The notes beneath the pieces are model-generated. The model saw only the letters and a program-made list of their open reading frames with translations, was not told where the DNA came from and searched no databases. The translations under genes were made by a program, and so were the position numbers. From NCBI GenBank assembly GCA_023105745.1, contig JALGQZ010000011.1, positions 9,758,975 through 9,822,974 on the forward strand: DNA of 64,000 nucleotides. The letters are read 5' to 3'. This document shows, piece after piece, positions 12,272-25,156 of this stretch (position 1 is its first letter; every line of letters begins with the position of its first letter). Source of the DNA: Austropuccinia psidii (lineage: Eukaryota; Basidiomycota; Pucciniomycetes; Pucciniales; Sphaerophragmiaceae).

Positions 12272-12641
12272 TAAAAAATATTATAAAAGAGAAAAAAATT
12301 ATTTTTTATACTTTTTAAAATATTTTTTAAAGGTTTTTTATAAGTTTTATATTTTTTAATATTAAAAAATTATTCTTTTTATAGAAAAAAATTAAAATTT
12401 AAAATTTTGAATGAAAATTAATTCAGAGTAACTCAAGAATTAATTTAATAAGTTCTTCGGATGTGAGAAAGCCACGTGTAAAAACAGTATAAAATTAGAC
12501 CAAATTCCTCAATGAAAAATATTTCCAAAACAATTTCAAAAATAAGAATTATTTTAACTTTAAAATAAAAGAAAAAAATTATTAAGTTAATATATTTTAG
12601 AACTTAAAAATATATTAATTAAGGGTACAAGGTTCAAAAAA

Positions 12642-12657
12642 CATGGCCAGGCCCCCA
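12642..12657 (-). other. Gypsy-1 primer-binding site
   Basis: TGGGGGCCTGGCCATG in element orientation, starting two bases after the LTR end. It matches the other elements at most positions. Confidence 0.7.
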
Positions 12658-12659
12658 AA

Positions 12660-14584
12660 TGTAAGATGTGACTATGAAACTGATGATAATATCACTATTA
12701 ATCAACAGTACTATGTCTATTCTTATGAAATATAATAATAAAATATTATTATAACCACAATTAAATAATTAAAGAATTATTTCTTTCATGTGTTAAGCAC
12801 TACTAGTGATTTTAACAGTGAGCAAGTAATTGTCTACTAGAATTGATTACAAGAAGATTTTAATAATAAAAACTTCTTTTATTAAAATGATAAAATTATT
12901 TTAATATATAATTATCTTTTGCAAGAATAATTATAATGATAATTCTTGAAGAAAACTGATTTTAGAGAAAAACTTTAAGAATTAAAGATAAATCACTCAC
13001 TAATATTCCAAAGAGCTTATTGAAAGATAAGATAGAGAGATTTGATGTAGAATTGTGGATTTAAGGATCAAAATGGATTTATAAAAGTATTACAACAATA
13101 TATAGTTGGATTCAATGATTTCACTTCTTTCTGATTGGTTCTGAAAGATTAAAAACACTTAAGAATAGCTGTAACTAATACTTACTTGTTGGTAATAATG
13201 ATTTAAATGATAATAAGATGATGATGATGTGGAAAAACCAGAAAGAAGAGGCTTCTTTTAAGTCAACAGCAGCTCACAGAGGCGTGCTATTGAGAAAGCT
13301 GACAAACCAGTGAGTGAGAAAACAATAAACCTTTTTGGATTATTGATTGCATCATCTGTTGTCACGTAAGATTATCATAATTACTTAATTGATGCTTTTA
13401 CGTGACTACCAACCCCAATATGGTTAAGAATAAAAGGAGTAACATATGTAAATCTTCTTTTATTCCAAAAAAAACATTGATTTCTCAAAGTTATCAATGT
13501 TATTGCCAATTTCATCACAGGATGTAATTACTGTGAATTTTTGAAGATTCAGTGTTTCACATAGAATAGTCAAAAATGGACTGTAAGTAAGACTTTTAAT
13601 GTTACTAGTAAGACTGTAATTCTTTTTGGTTGTACCATAGATAATACAATTCTCTATTAGTCTTGAATGTTTTAGAAAGATTCATTAAGAATTGTATTTT
13701 TAATGAATTTTTGAAGTTTTTACCTCATTTCTACGTAGAATTGCAAATATCAGTGTTTCACTGGTTGCTATGAGGTAAATCAATGGATACAAGTCCAAAA
13801 AGGGTTTTAATTAATCTTTTGGGGTTTATCCATGGAAAGTCATTAAGAATTGACATGGTTACAGGAGTCTAAGTAGCTCTTTACCTCCTTGGCACGTCAA
13901 AATAGCAGGTTATTTGCTATTTTCTTAAGTTTTACTGTAGTTGTAACATGGTAACCAAGTTCCCAAAAGGTTTTAGTTTACCAATTAGGCCAAGATCAGC
14001 CATGGATCCAAGCTTTGGAGCTGTCCACGCCTCTGAGGCCTCAGAAGTTGGGTACCCTGGCTCTCTTTGATGTCTTTTGTTCCCCCTGCCTAATTTTCAC
14101 GTCAAAATAGTAATTTAAACTTCAAGTGAGATATCCATTATGGGTGTACCAAAGGTCCATGTAAGAATACCATGATATTAAGTGCTCAAAACATGCATAA
14201 CACTATTCTTAGTGTATATGTAACATGGGATTTCTCACTTTCCCATTATTTTGGCATGAAATTAAGAAAAACAAAAATTTTCACGGATCTTTTATGTGGT
14301 ATTGATGATGTGGTATTGAAGTATTCTCCATTTTACCACCTCAAAGAGTTAATTTGAGCTTATTCACTCTATGGAGCTACCCTAGGTGAATTTTAGTGTA
14401 GAATCCAAATCTGGCCTTAAATCCATGGAGTTACTTACTCAATAAAAAGTTATTCAGCTTTTCTGAAATCAAAAATGATGAATTTTGGATATATGCATGA
14501 CTTATGAGTTATGCATAATTCAAAATTTCTTTTTAAGATAATTGTGGCCTTTTTGGGTATGTAAGATATACCTCAAGGCTCACA
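12660..14584 (-). repeat. Gypsy-1 5' LTR (1925 bp)
   Basis: Plus-strand ends TGTAAGATGTG and GGCTCACA. The internal side is followed by the primer-binding site. Its partner LTR lies outside the window, so the call rests on the termini, the primer-binding site and the family layout. No gene is seen in it. Confidence 0.85.
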
Positions 14585-15018
14585 CCAATACAGCATATAC
14601 AAGGTGTCTCATAGTTGAAAGCCTGTCTGTGGAAGTGAAAAAATCTGCAATTCCTCTATTTGGAAGTCATTAATGGTCCTTCCACCCCATTTCAGGATAA
14701 AAAGGGACCTTTCTCTTCCCCAAAGAGGAATCCCTATTGTGATCCTGGATTAAAAAATAGTAAAACTTTTTACCAACCCCTATGCTCTTGGAAAATATTA
14801 AGGTATAGCCCTAATATGGTCTATTGTAGTCCATATTATAATAAACAAATTGTTAAGACTACACCCAGGGATCTTAACAGCGCTAACCACCATTACTTCC
14901 AAAGATTAAAGCCCTGAATATTATTATAAAAGCCATTTTTATCATTATTATATATGTCACAGGCAGATTTCAAGTTTTAAATACCTTTATTATTAGCTTA
15001 TCATAGACTCAGCCTGAA
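14585..15018 (+). repeat. Relic LTR of the Gypsy-5 family, 3' part
   Basis: Diverged but collinear with the reverse complement of the Gypsy-5 LTR (26960-28398). Shared landmarks are the CCAATACAG start, CCTTCCACCCCATTTCAGG, ACACCCAGGG followed by TTAACAG, and the end TAGACTCAGCCTGA. It therefore runs 5' to 3' on the plus strand. Its beginning is missing because Gypsy-1 inserted at CCAAT. The bases after 15018 resemble a decayed primer-binding region. Confidence 0.7.
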
Positions 15019-15990
15019 ATGACCTCTGGATTGGTCATGTAGATGGCTCAACCCACATTGGAGATGAACCAAAAGAAGATTTTGAAAAAGGTATTTTTGT
15101 GGAATATATGGGAATATTAAGGAATATTTTGGAGTTTTAATGAAACATTGAGAGTGCTTTTGGAAGCTTGAGGAAGAGTGAAGAATATTTTGGAATAATT
15201 GTGAATTTATTTGAATAAATGAAGAAAATTCATTCAAAAAAACTAAAAATCAATGGTTTGAACAAAAATTAGGAACACTATATTTAGGAATTATAACCAC
15301 AATATAAACAGAAGATAATAGCTCCCTTCAAAATTATTGAAGAAAAATAATAATAAGAACTTGATGATACTTTAAGAATGAAAAAGTAAGGCTTTACTAA
15401 AGAAAATTGAATGATAGCCTTGAGGAATCAATCAAAATCTTGAATAACTTCAAATAAATTTCAATCAATAAATCAATCAATTAAATTCAAGTCAACTCAA
15501 AACCAAAACCAATTATGTCTTAAGGAATTTGATCAATTGGTCAATATCTTCAAAATTAAATTCAATTTCTTGAGGAATCAAATAAATCAATAAGATCAAA
15601 TCAAATCTTGAGGATGAATCAGCTATCTTGAGAAATCAAAGTCAATTTAATCAAATGAATAAAATATTGAAGTGAAAATTAATGTCCTGATTATTTTCCT
15701 TTACAAAATAACCAATCAATGAAGCCCTAAAAAAACTGAATTCAGACGGAAAGAAATTAATATTTGATTGAGAATTAAGAATTAAATGAAAAGGTCAGCA
15801 GAATTAAGAGATGATAAAGAGCCAATTTTAATATGAATGAGATGAAAATTGATGAGAAATCATAAAGTCATAAAAATCATAAAATCATAAAAAAAAATCA
15901 TGAATTCATAAAGAGATCATAATTGATTAATGAGAGAAATGAATTTTAAAATAATGAACAGAAATGAGAAATTGTGAGTTAATTAATATA
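15019..15990. other. Degenerate A-rich stretch, no gene
   Basis: About 1 kb of purine-biased sequence with loosely repeated words such as CTTGAGGAATCAA (near 15418, 15570, 15607 and 15626) and TCAATCAA. It could be the decayed interior of the relic element to its left or a worn minisatellite. I see no coding signal. Confidence 0.4.
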
Positions 15991-17844
15991 ATGTCACAGG
16001 GGCTCTTCAAAATGAAGGGGGCCTGGAACTAAGTAAAATAGGACTCACTTATTCAGGGCTCAAGGATTGAAATATGAGTGAGTACATTTAAGAGTTTAAA
16101 TAACATAAGATTGCTAATAAAATGAATATGAGAAAAGTAGAAACAAATAAAATCGGATTAAGAATGAAAGAGCCAACCAAAAACAAGTCAAAGTCCACTT
16201 TTTCAACCTGTATGAAAGAAATAGAAGGGTTAATAGAGGCATGGCCACCACAACTATACTGAACAGGCAATAAAAATATGCAAAGACTAACTTGATACTA
16301 ACAAATATAATATGCAAAAATAAGAGTAAGAATATTCATTAAATAATGGATCAACTGGGGAAAAAGTCCCCAGAGGGAGCAAGAGGAGCTGGTATATGTG
16401 GGAATCCACCAGCCCTGATCCAAAGAGTGAATTTCCTTGGTAGGAATCTTGATTTGAATTGATTTGGATGATACAGCCCCTGTATGGACTTACAGGGTCT
16501 GTACAAAAGTGTGGCGGAGTTGGGTGATTATACAGTTTCAGTATTATGAATCCAAGCTGTATTTGGGACATCCAGCCTGTACACATATTGACAGGCTGTA
16601 TTGATGAACAAAGCTGTAAGCATTTTTCAGCAAGAAGATTTGCTGAAACTGATTTCTGATACACATCCTGGATTTTCTGTTTTCATGAGTTTGAGTGGGT
16701 TTAAGGTTGAATGCCTGTACCCCTGATAGTGGCTGTGACAGATCCTTTTCCAAAATAATGTATTTCCTTTCTGATTTTTTGATTACTGACTTCCTTGGGA
16801 GTTTCCTGTGAGATTATGTTCAGGTTTTTCCTCTGGTTTCTACTGATGAATTTGTCCAAGTCTTGACAGGCTTTAATATTTAGTATTTTAGGTCAACCAG
16901 AATTTGGTTGGTTAGCACAGCTCCCACAATCCTGAAAGTGCCAGACTGTATCATGAACAGTTGATTTTGAAAATTCAAAATGCAGAGCAATTTGTGTGGA
17001 TTGGTAAGCCAGAATTCCACATCCCAACAATCTGGCTCTACAGCTCCACCCCAAGGTATTTGGGCATGAATTTTTGTCTTTATGTGGAAATATGACCACA
17101 AAGATGAAAAGAAAGAAAAAAAATTGATGGAAGGAAATGAAAATGAGGAAAAAATAATGAAAGGTTTCAAAAAAAGGTAATATTTTGAAAACATAAGAAA
17201 AAAATTGAGAAAGATGAAGATAGAGGAGATAGGGAAAAAAATTAAAACAAAACAGACGACACATGGACTACATCCTTTGGGTCTGTGCATGCAGTGTTCA
17301 AATACATGCTTTGGGGAACTGTACATCCCTACAAGTTCCTTATTATCCAAATAAATGAAATCAATCAATATTATCAGTAAATTAATTCTTTGGATCAGGA
17401 CTGATGGATTCTCATATATACCAGCCCCTCTTTCTCCCTCTGGTGACTTTGTCTCCAGTTAATTAATATAGTTAAGCTATTATTATCGAAAGATTTATTC
17501 TTACTCAGTGGAATATCTTATTAATAAGTATTGATTAAGTATTAGCATTTGACTCAACTGGTCAGTGGAGAGGTGGTTTCTATATCTTCAGTTATTATCC
17601 CTTCTCTTTCTTTCTGACAGGTTGAAACAATAGACTTGGATTCATTTGTATTTGGATCCTTTATCTCTTATTGTTTATTTCTGCATATTATCAACCATTT
17701 ATACTTTATTTATTTCTTATTGGGAATCTTATCCTTTATCACACTCATTTAGTGTTATTCTTGTTATGTCTTCTCATTCCTCTGCAAGTGAGTCAAATCC
17801 CCTGAGTTCCAGGCCCTCTTCACTTAGGAGAGACCCTGTGACAT
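15991..17844. mobile_element. Foldback-type element with ~520-bp terminal inverted repeats
   Basis: Left arm (about 15991-16510) begins ATGTCACAGG; right arm (about 17325-17844) ends CCTGTGACAT. The arms pair along their length: GGGCCTGGAACT with AGTTCCAGGCCC, TTTCAACCTGT with ACAGGTTGAAA, CAGAGGGAG with CTCCCTCTG, and CTGGTATAT with ATATACCAG. The roughly 815-bp interior has no convincing ORF. I see no clear target duplication. It could be a non-autonomous DNA transposon or two solo repeats in inverted order. Confidence 0.6.
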
Positions 17845-20765
17845 ACGTTTTCTCAAAATTAAACTTGCTTTATAGCATTTATGTGATAAGATTTCTTTTT
17901 ATTTAATCTTATTCATTGTTTAAAATAAATTTCATTTCAAAAATGAATACTTCAGATAATTTCTTTCTGAAATTAAATGAAAAAATTCCTACAGTTTATT
18001 CCTTAAATACTTTGAGCAAAAGGCTGTAATTTTTCCCTGACCTAGAAACATGTTTGTATTATATATAATGGCATATGGAAGAAATTTTATCAAGAGAAAA
18101 TTGATAGATTTTATAAATGAGTAAAAATGGCTGAAGGGTAGAGCCTTCACATTCTTACCTAATTCAATTGGGTATTCATGGCTTGCAGATGTAGCGTATA
18201 TTCATTATAAACCTTCAAAATGAAAATACCAGTTCTGGATAATGATACAGCCTTAATTTGACACAGGTGCAACTAATGAGCACACTAAATCTACCTGTAG
18301 GAAGGTTGATTGATTTTACTGATGGTGACTAATACGTTTTATTTTTCAAGTCATGTATTCTACAAGAAACAATTTATTAATTCTGCCAAGAAAATCCCCA
18401 TTAAGCTTTATTTCACTTTTAGTTTATACAAGTTAATATAGTAACAGCTAAATCAACTGCTATTATTTGATAATAAAAATGCAAAGTTTTGGTGAAAAAT
18501 GTAAGATTTTCAATTTTTGGGTCCCTTTTTAACCAAAGCTCATCATTTTCTTAATTTCTCTCAATTTTTGATAAATATTTTTAATAATTATTCCCTATTT
18601 ATAAGGGTGTAAACCCATATAAATTACTTAAAATACATTTAAAAATAGATGTATGATGATCCATGACTGATATGGTAACACCTTTATCGATGGTTAATTA
18701 ACTTTCTTGAGAAGAAAGATAGTTTAATTTATGTCTTTTTGACACAGTTCATTTTTAAATCTCTTTAGTTAAAAATTGAGAAAGATACATTATTCCCAAA
18801 ACCAAGTCATAAATTATTAAGATCATTCAAAAATCAACTTTATGATATTAAATATCTTTATTTTCTCAATGAGTCACTATTCTGATTCTGAAGCTGAAGG
18901 TTCAAAAAAATGGAACATCCTATCTCCCTTTTGTTTCTTGTATTTATTCTCATCATTATTACTAATAAGCTGTACATCTAATCACTATTTAGAAATATAA
19001 ACTGAAAATACCTCATTTTAACCTCAATTTCTTGGCTGTCCAAACGATTCATATTAGCTGATTTATTTCTAAACATCCTTTGTAAATATATTGATGAATA
19101 TAAGATTTCAGCTTCAAAAAGTATCCCATGGCTATAGAAAAGACCTGTTTGCTTGAATGAATTATAATTTTAATTGTAATTTTATTCACTTAAACCTATG
19201 CATGGTTTTGTAATTTAGGTTTTTGTAAGACTATTACTCCAGAAAGACTAAGCCATAAAATTGAGTTCACCTCTTATCTAGATTTTTTTTCTCTTGGAGC
19301 TCTCAGTCAGAGCTTTACAAAGGTTCTCTTCATCACCTTGTAGAAACCCTCCATAAGTAGTTAGCACTTCTTCACACTTACTATTAATAAACCCTGAATG
19401 ATAAAAAGGTATTGTATAGGCCCTGAAAGAAACTATATGTGTATTCAATAACTCAATCAGCCCTTTTATTATGTCTAATTAGCAAACCTTTATCTCCAAT
19501 AATTACTGAGATATCTCTTTTGGAATATTACAGCCTGAAAAATAAGTTTTTAGAAAAATTTAATCCCCTCTCAATTTCCCATGGCTAATATAATGCACAC
19601 AGTTCATGTTAATAAGTTGAATATTTCATTAAGTCCTTTGGTTATGTCTATTTCAAAGTTGGATATCTTCAAAACTGGAAGTTAGAGGTGGGATGGAATC
19701 TTCTTGAACTCTGATACATATTTAATTATAATGATAAAGCTTTTCTCATGGAAAGAGTCATTAAAATAATAGAAGAGAAGACATACATAATACACAATTT
19801 AAGTTGAAGCATTGGTTTCACCTAGTGGAACCCGTAAGCCTTTAAGTCTCTTTCCAATGGAGGAGTGTTCGCAGAGCACCCACATAGTAATTCCAAAGTT
19901 GAAAGTTTATTCCAATAAATAAAAATATTCATTCCTCAGGATACCACATGCATTTATTTCAAAATATACAATACGTTTAAGGTGTGAAATATAGGGGACA
20001 AGCCCTACATTTGCAAAAAACATTGAGCTTAATTTTTTTGGAGAAAGCTTGGACAGGATCCCATTCTGCTTCATCATGATGTGCATTAACTTTTTTCTAC
20101 CATTTCTCTAATTGACCACATTGCAATTTTCCAACAGGCTTAAATTAAATCATTCATCAATGAAATTGTTTTTTCTTGATGATAGGGGCTTTTCATCAAA
20201 CCCTAAGACACCTTTTTCAAAATACTCCAGCTCACCAGGGTAATAAGACAAATTACATCTGGTCATCTGATCAAAATTGGTGGGTAAATCAAAGGGATCA
20301 TTCCTTTGTGATATTATAGCTTCTCCTTACTAATAGGAGCTCAGAAATTTTATTATTAGAAGTGTTCTTTGGCTTGAAAATTTCAGTTTTTTTGGATGCA
20401 GTGGATTGTGTTATTTTGTTTTAATTTCTGAAATAATTGAAGAAAAGTCCCTCAATTCTGGCTTCTTGTGGTATGTCTAATTTCTTCAAGTATTGTGTTG
20501 GTATTTATTCTGGAGCTCACATCAAATACTATAGAGATCTCATGCTTTATTTATTAACTATAAAGATAGTATACTATACAACACAAAAAATTGAGATCAC
20601 CTTCCATTCTTCTATTGCATGAATAGTCAGCATTATATATCTCTAAAACTTAAGAGTAAATCATCTTGAAATTTTCTCGGTTTAAAGTTCCAATATTTTG
20701 AAATTTTACTTCTTCCGATCACACCATTAAAAGGCTTCTTATTTGAAACAGATATCTCTTGGTTC
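17845..20765. other. AT-rich sequence without an intact gene
   Basis: The oldest-looking non-LTR stretch of the window and the target of Gypsy-3. No complete ORF and no RNA gene are seen. A possible decayed coding fragment is listed separately at 19990-20335. GGTTC (20761-20765) would be the Gypsy-3 target duplication. Confidence 0.4.
19990..20335 (-). pseudogene. Possible decayed coding fragment, unidentified
   Basis: Two short minus-strand stretches read like protein rather than noise. One, about 20328-20155, contains NDPFDLPTNFDQM and YYPGELEYFEKG before a stop. The other, about 20128-19980, contains HHDEAEWDPVQAF and CKCRAC. They are in different frames and separated by stops, as in a frameshifted pseudogene. 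I recognise no family; the CxCxxC cluster could bind metal. It might be a remnant of a host gene or of another transposon. Confidence 0.3.
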
Positions 20766-21555
20766 TGTAAGGTTTGTCTATCAAACTCTTGATATTAGTA
20801 ACAAATATCAAGAGTACTATGACCTTTCAAAGGAGAGAATATAATATAACTGACTATTATAGCCCCAAATTAATATACTTATATGAAAAAGTTTGATCAT
20901 AAAACAATATCCTAATAATTTTAATGAATTATATTTATTCAATTATTATTATATTCACTAACAGTTATTATAATAAGAATATATAAAGCTCTTGATGAGA
21001 CAATTATATGTGGAAAATAATAATATTGAACCACTTATAAATAATATAATTATTCTTTATAAAAGAAATATCACACACATTTGGCAGAGACTAATCTTGA
21101 ATAAAAATTCCAAATAAAAAAAACTAATGCTAGATAAAAAAAGATATAAAATTTTGGAGAAAACTTATATTATTTAGTTAATAAAACAAGTCAAGCAACA
21201 GCAGTTATTGTGTAAAATGATTTTGATGGGTTAAAAACACACCAAAAATTAATATTTCGACAGATGAAACAGATTTTTATGATAAAAAATAATATTTAAG
21301 AGTTTTCAAAAGGAATTTGTTCATTTTAAGAGATATTTAAATGAATAGTTTCATATAATAAAAGGTATTATTGGTGTTTACAACAATAATCAAATTTCTA
21401 TGATTTAAATTCTCTAATTTAAGATTAATAAGTTATTAAATACTTGAGATATAATTTCATAATAAAATTTTATGTTTATTAAACTTTTACCTGCCTAAAT
21501 TCCTAATGTTATTGGATTGAGAATTGGTTATTTGAAGAAACAGTGATGCAAAGGC
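20766..21555 (-). repeat. Gypsy-3 3' LTR, piece 1
   Basis: Begins TGTAAGGTTTGTC and aligns with 63661-64000 (shared ATCAAGAGTACTATGAC, CTTATAAATAATATAA and AAAGAAATATCACACACAT). It stops at 21555, where Gypsy-4 is inserted at AAGGC. Confidence 0.85.
21551..21555. repeat. Target-site duplication AAGGC, left copy (Gypsy-4)
   Basis: AAGGC directly before the Gypsy-4 LTR; repeated exactly at 41535-41539 after the other LTR. Confidence 0.88.
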
Positions 21556-23527
21556 TATAACGTTTGTGTATGAAACAATAAGTAAATATTACCAATATTT
21601 TACTCATTTTACTATGAACGTTTCTATTAAATTAAAGAATAAGATAAAAATTCATTATTATAATTATGGCTCAATAATATCTATAATATTAAATCAATAT
21701 AATAATATAAGTTATATTAAAAGAATAAAAATATTACTATATATGATAGCTAATATATTTATGGCCCTTTACAATTGTTAAAAACAAAGGATCAAGGCAT
21801 GAAAAGTTGTTATTTAATGATAAAAAACAATTTATAACAATATTATTTCCAGTATTAAAGCTATATATTAGTATAAATACTATTTATATTAATAAAAGAA
21901 TTATTGAAATAATAATAAAGAGAAAATTATTATTAAAAATGAAAATAACCTAATTTTTACACTTGATATAACAATTCTGGATTAATTTACTCCTAAAAAT
22001 GTAAATAAACCTTATTTAAATTTTATTTGCAATGAGAAATGGAAGGAATTACAAATATTGTAGTTTTTCCATGGAATTGGAGATTTTAGAGAGAAATTTA
22101 ACAAAAACAATTGAAAATTGGTTTAATCACATCAATACTTATGATTAAAATAAATATTAAATTGAGTTGATAAATATATAATAGTTTTATATAAAAAGGA
22201 TAAAGCTTCTACCTTCAATTTTAATGACTCAATGTTTTTGTTGCATCTGAGGGGGAAATAGAGGTAGAAAGAGCTCTGTATATAGTAAATCCTGCCTCCC
22301 AAATCCCAGAAGGACTCTAGTAGATGTTGAATTATGTTATAAACTGGGATTAATCAGTATTTTCAAGTTTTAGTGATGATTACATCATAATTAAACCATC
22401 TTATCTCATTATTACACCATTATTTAGAGTTATCACTGTAACTCTATGTTTTCTGACATCATAGGCTTGGCAGAAGACTAAACTTTGTGAATTTTATGAT
22501 TTTTAAAAATAATAAACTAGTATTAAACACTCTTATCACTTATATGACTTTTAAACTTAAATTAAGATTACAGTGAGTCATCATAAATGATCAATTTTGA
22601 GCTTAAGCTTTGATCATTAATAACTTTTGAATAATACAGGCTAAAGCAATTCAGAGAGTTAATTCTAATAGATTGGAATTTCATTGCTAAAATTCCAATA
22701 CCATTTCATTACATCATCAAAAATCCATTTTTGATGATTTTTCTTGTAACTCATCTTTTCTGTTGAGATTTACTATTTTAAACTTCAAACCATGATTTCA
22801 AGGGGTTATACTTCAAATATAATGATAAAAATTATATCATTATTCATATATGAGCTGACAGAGTCTGAATATTCAATTTTGCTTTAAGCTTTGACCACTT
22901 TCACAGCAAAGTGATTATCAGCTGTAACAATTTTGTTCAATAAACCCTTACGAGTTATACCCTTGTTTATAGCTTGTCAAATAAAGCTTATATCTGCATT
23001 TTTACAGTAACTACGTGGTAAATTTATCTTTGGTTTTACCCTTTATCATTTATTTTTATAGATATATGAGCTCAAAACCATGAATATATGCACTGATCAT
23101 AAAAGTGCATATATTGTGGTTATTTGCTTAAGTATTGACTTTACAGATATGATATAAAAATTTCATATGTGTACTTTTTCATGGGAAATCCAATGATGAA
23201 ATTTATTTAAAATTTTGATCCATTGTCTTCTTTTTATAATAAAGGATTTATTCCCTTTTATTGCATTTTTTACTTCTTACTCGGTAAGTATTGCCTTTAC
23301 AGATATGAAATAAGAGTTTTATATGTGTATTTTACCAAATTGAATTTCATTGTGCCACTTATTTTGCCTTCTTATTAATTAGATTCATTTTTAAAGAAGA
23401 ATTTATTCTTTTTTATGGCATTTTTATTTCTTTTAAGATAATAATTTCAATTCTTATTATTAGAATAAATATTGTAAAGTGTTTTTGTGACCTTTCTGGA
23501 TATGTGGTCATATCTCAAAGGCTCACA
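21556..23527 (-). repeat. Gypsy-4 3' LTR (1972 bp)
   Basis: The start TATAACGTTTG is a mutated form of TGTAAGGTTTG; it ends GGCTCACA. It pairs with 39587-41534. The next bases in element orientation, GGTGGTAGGGAA, form the polypurine tract (23528-23539). The short plus-strand ORF at 21566-21781 lies wholly in the LTR and I do not consider it a gene. Confidence 0.88.
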
Positions 23528-23636
23528 TTCCCTACCACCAAAAAATATTTTGAAACAATCTGATATAGCTTATTAGGGTATCATCAACTGTCCTACCTTT
23601 TCATTAGACTTTATTAGTCCTGAATTTCAATAATGC

Positions 23637-24385
23637 TTAGCTTTTCCATTCTCTAGGTCTTCTTTCATGTCTTAAGCTTCTTAGTAGCTTGTCATAATTA
23701 GTAATATCCTTCTCAAGTAGCCATTCATCTTCTTGAGCTGGGTTTCTATACATCATAAGGTATTCCCTTTCTTTTTTGTTTCTTTTCCTTCATCTTCAAG
23801 GACTTTTACAGTTTTTTTTTCTCCTCCTTTTTCTAGAGGGGGAATTTCAAGTGGTGGTTTATTTCTTAGGGAAAATAATTCCTTATCACTTGAGCTGTAA
23901 GATTCTATTAGGCTTACAGGGGAAGCTGGGTGTTTGCTCATCAATTCACCTCTCAATTCTAGTTTCACAGAATTATGGAAATACAGTTCTCTTATCATAA
24001 AGGGTCCTGCAAAGAAATTTTTCAATTTCTTTGGGCCTTTGATTTTATCAAAGTTCAGAGTTGATAGTAAGAACAAGTCTACTACTTTAAAAACAGGTGA
24101 CTTATGACTTTTGTCCCATATTTCTTTTGCATATTTGAAATAATCTTGCATACATCTGTTGGTACAATGTCTTGCTTTTGTAAGGCTAATTTTGAAACTG
24201 CTTTCTTTTGGATTTATATCCACGAGGTCCTTTTTGAGAGTAACATAAGGAATTCTTGTATTACAATCTTTTCCTAGTATTTCTGGTGTTTTTCCAGTTG
24301 AAGAATGGATTGATTTCTTATATTCCAGTTCAAGAGCTGGAATTAAGGTACACCAATCATGGGTAAAACCATCAGAATCCTGCAA
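23637..24385 (-). pseudogene. Gypsy-4 integrase C-terminal region and chromodomain-like tail
   Basis: Reads [20 protein letters not shown], then KVVDLFLLSTLNFDKIKGPKKL and FAGPFMI, matching the region after the integrase core in Gypsy-6. Beyond the stop at 23753 the frame continues with EDEWLLEKDI and LLRSLRH, the chromodomain-like tail, to about 23637. The last part is cut by a stop. In this family the tail steers integration towards chromatin (family knowledge). Confidence 0.8.
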
Positions 24386-24477
24386 TTTTAGGCCTAAGCA
24401 CAGAATCTTCTTATCATGTATCCTAAGGTCTGTATTATTATTTCTACCAGATCATCAGTTTGGGGGTGGTAAGCTAT

Positions 24478-24789
24478 TTAGAATGATAACCTTGTTTCAA
24501 ACATTTGATGGAGATTTCTCCATAATGCTGAAGTGAATCTTGGATCTCTATCACTTATGATGTTTTGGAATAAGCCTGTATGACTAATTACTCTATTCCA
24601 TATAATTATGGCTGTGCTCATAGCTGTGTCACCTTTATGAAATGGTAAGAACATTGGGGTTTTGCTGTACCTGTCAACTAGTACTAGGCATGCGTTAAAA
24701 CTCCTTTCCCCTTCTTGAGGTAAGGCTATTATCCAATCCATGTAAGCTATTTTCCATGGAGATCTTATTTCTTTGATTTGAATAATCAC
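24478..24789 (-). pseudogene. Gypsy-4 integrase core fragment
   Basis: Contains AYMDWIIALPQEG (first catalytic Asp), VDRYSKTPMFLPFHKGDTA and ISDRDPRFTSALWRNLHQ (second catalytic Asp). The third catalytic residue lies just downstream, past a stop and frameshift. Bounded by in-frame stops. Confidence 0.85.
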
Positions 24790-24832
24790 TCAAAACTTCT
24801 TTCCTGTGGCTCTTTTTGTTTTTTGACATCTT

Positions 24833-25156
24833 TCACAGGTTTTGCAATAATCTGCAACATATTTTCTCCAATTTGGCTACCAAGTTGGCTTTAACTCTCT
24901 CTAGTGTCCTATCCTCTGAAATATGTTCAGATACAATACTATCATGGCATTCATGCAGTATAGTTTTTATCAGAGTTCTGTCTGTCAAGGTCATAACACA
25001 TGTGTGTTTTGTCTTATGATAAATAATTCCATCAAGGAGGTGGAATCTTCCTTCATCATATGTTTTTTTCCATACTTCATCTAGTTTGGAGGATAATGAT
25101 GGGTCTTTGTAAACGTTTGTTAAAATTTTACATAAGATATCACAATTATTGTCCAT
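24833..25156 (-). pseudogene. Gypsy-4 integrase zinc-binding region
   Basis: Contains [20 protein letters not shown] and ECHDSIVSEHISEDRT, the His part of the HHCC zinc finger, matching Gypsy-6. The frame breaks before the CxxC pair. Confidence 0.8.

Larger units (their letters stand above)
10448..14584 (-). mobile_element. Gypsy-1: 5' half of an older gypsy element
   Basis: 5' LTR (12660-14584), primer-binding site, ORF1 and the first part of gag, all on the minus strand; the gag gene continues at 393-1 on the other side of Gypsy-2 and leaves the window. Its LTR (1925 bp) and proteins differ clearly from Gypsy-2, so it is another lineage. The outer boundary at 14584 (GGCTCACA) abuts a Gypsy-5-type LTR relic. 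CCAAT (14585-14589) would be the target duplication, but its partner is outside the window. Confidence 0.9.

Noticed and set aside
14660..14917. 85-codon plus-strand ORF
   Set aside because: Lies in the relic LTR and aligns with non-coding LTR sequence.
16880..17368. 162-codon minus-strand ORF inside the foldback element
   Set aside because: Phe/Ser/Ile-rich translation of T-rich sequence, no conserved motif.
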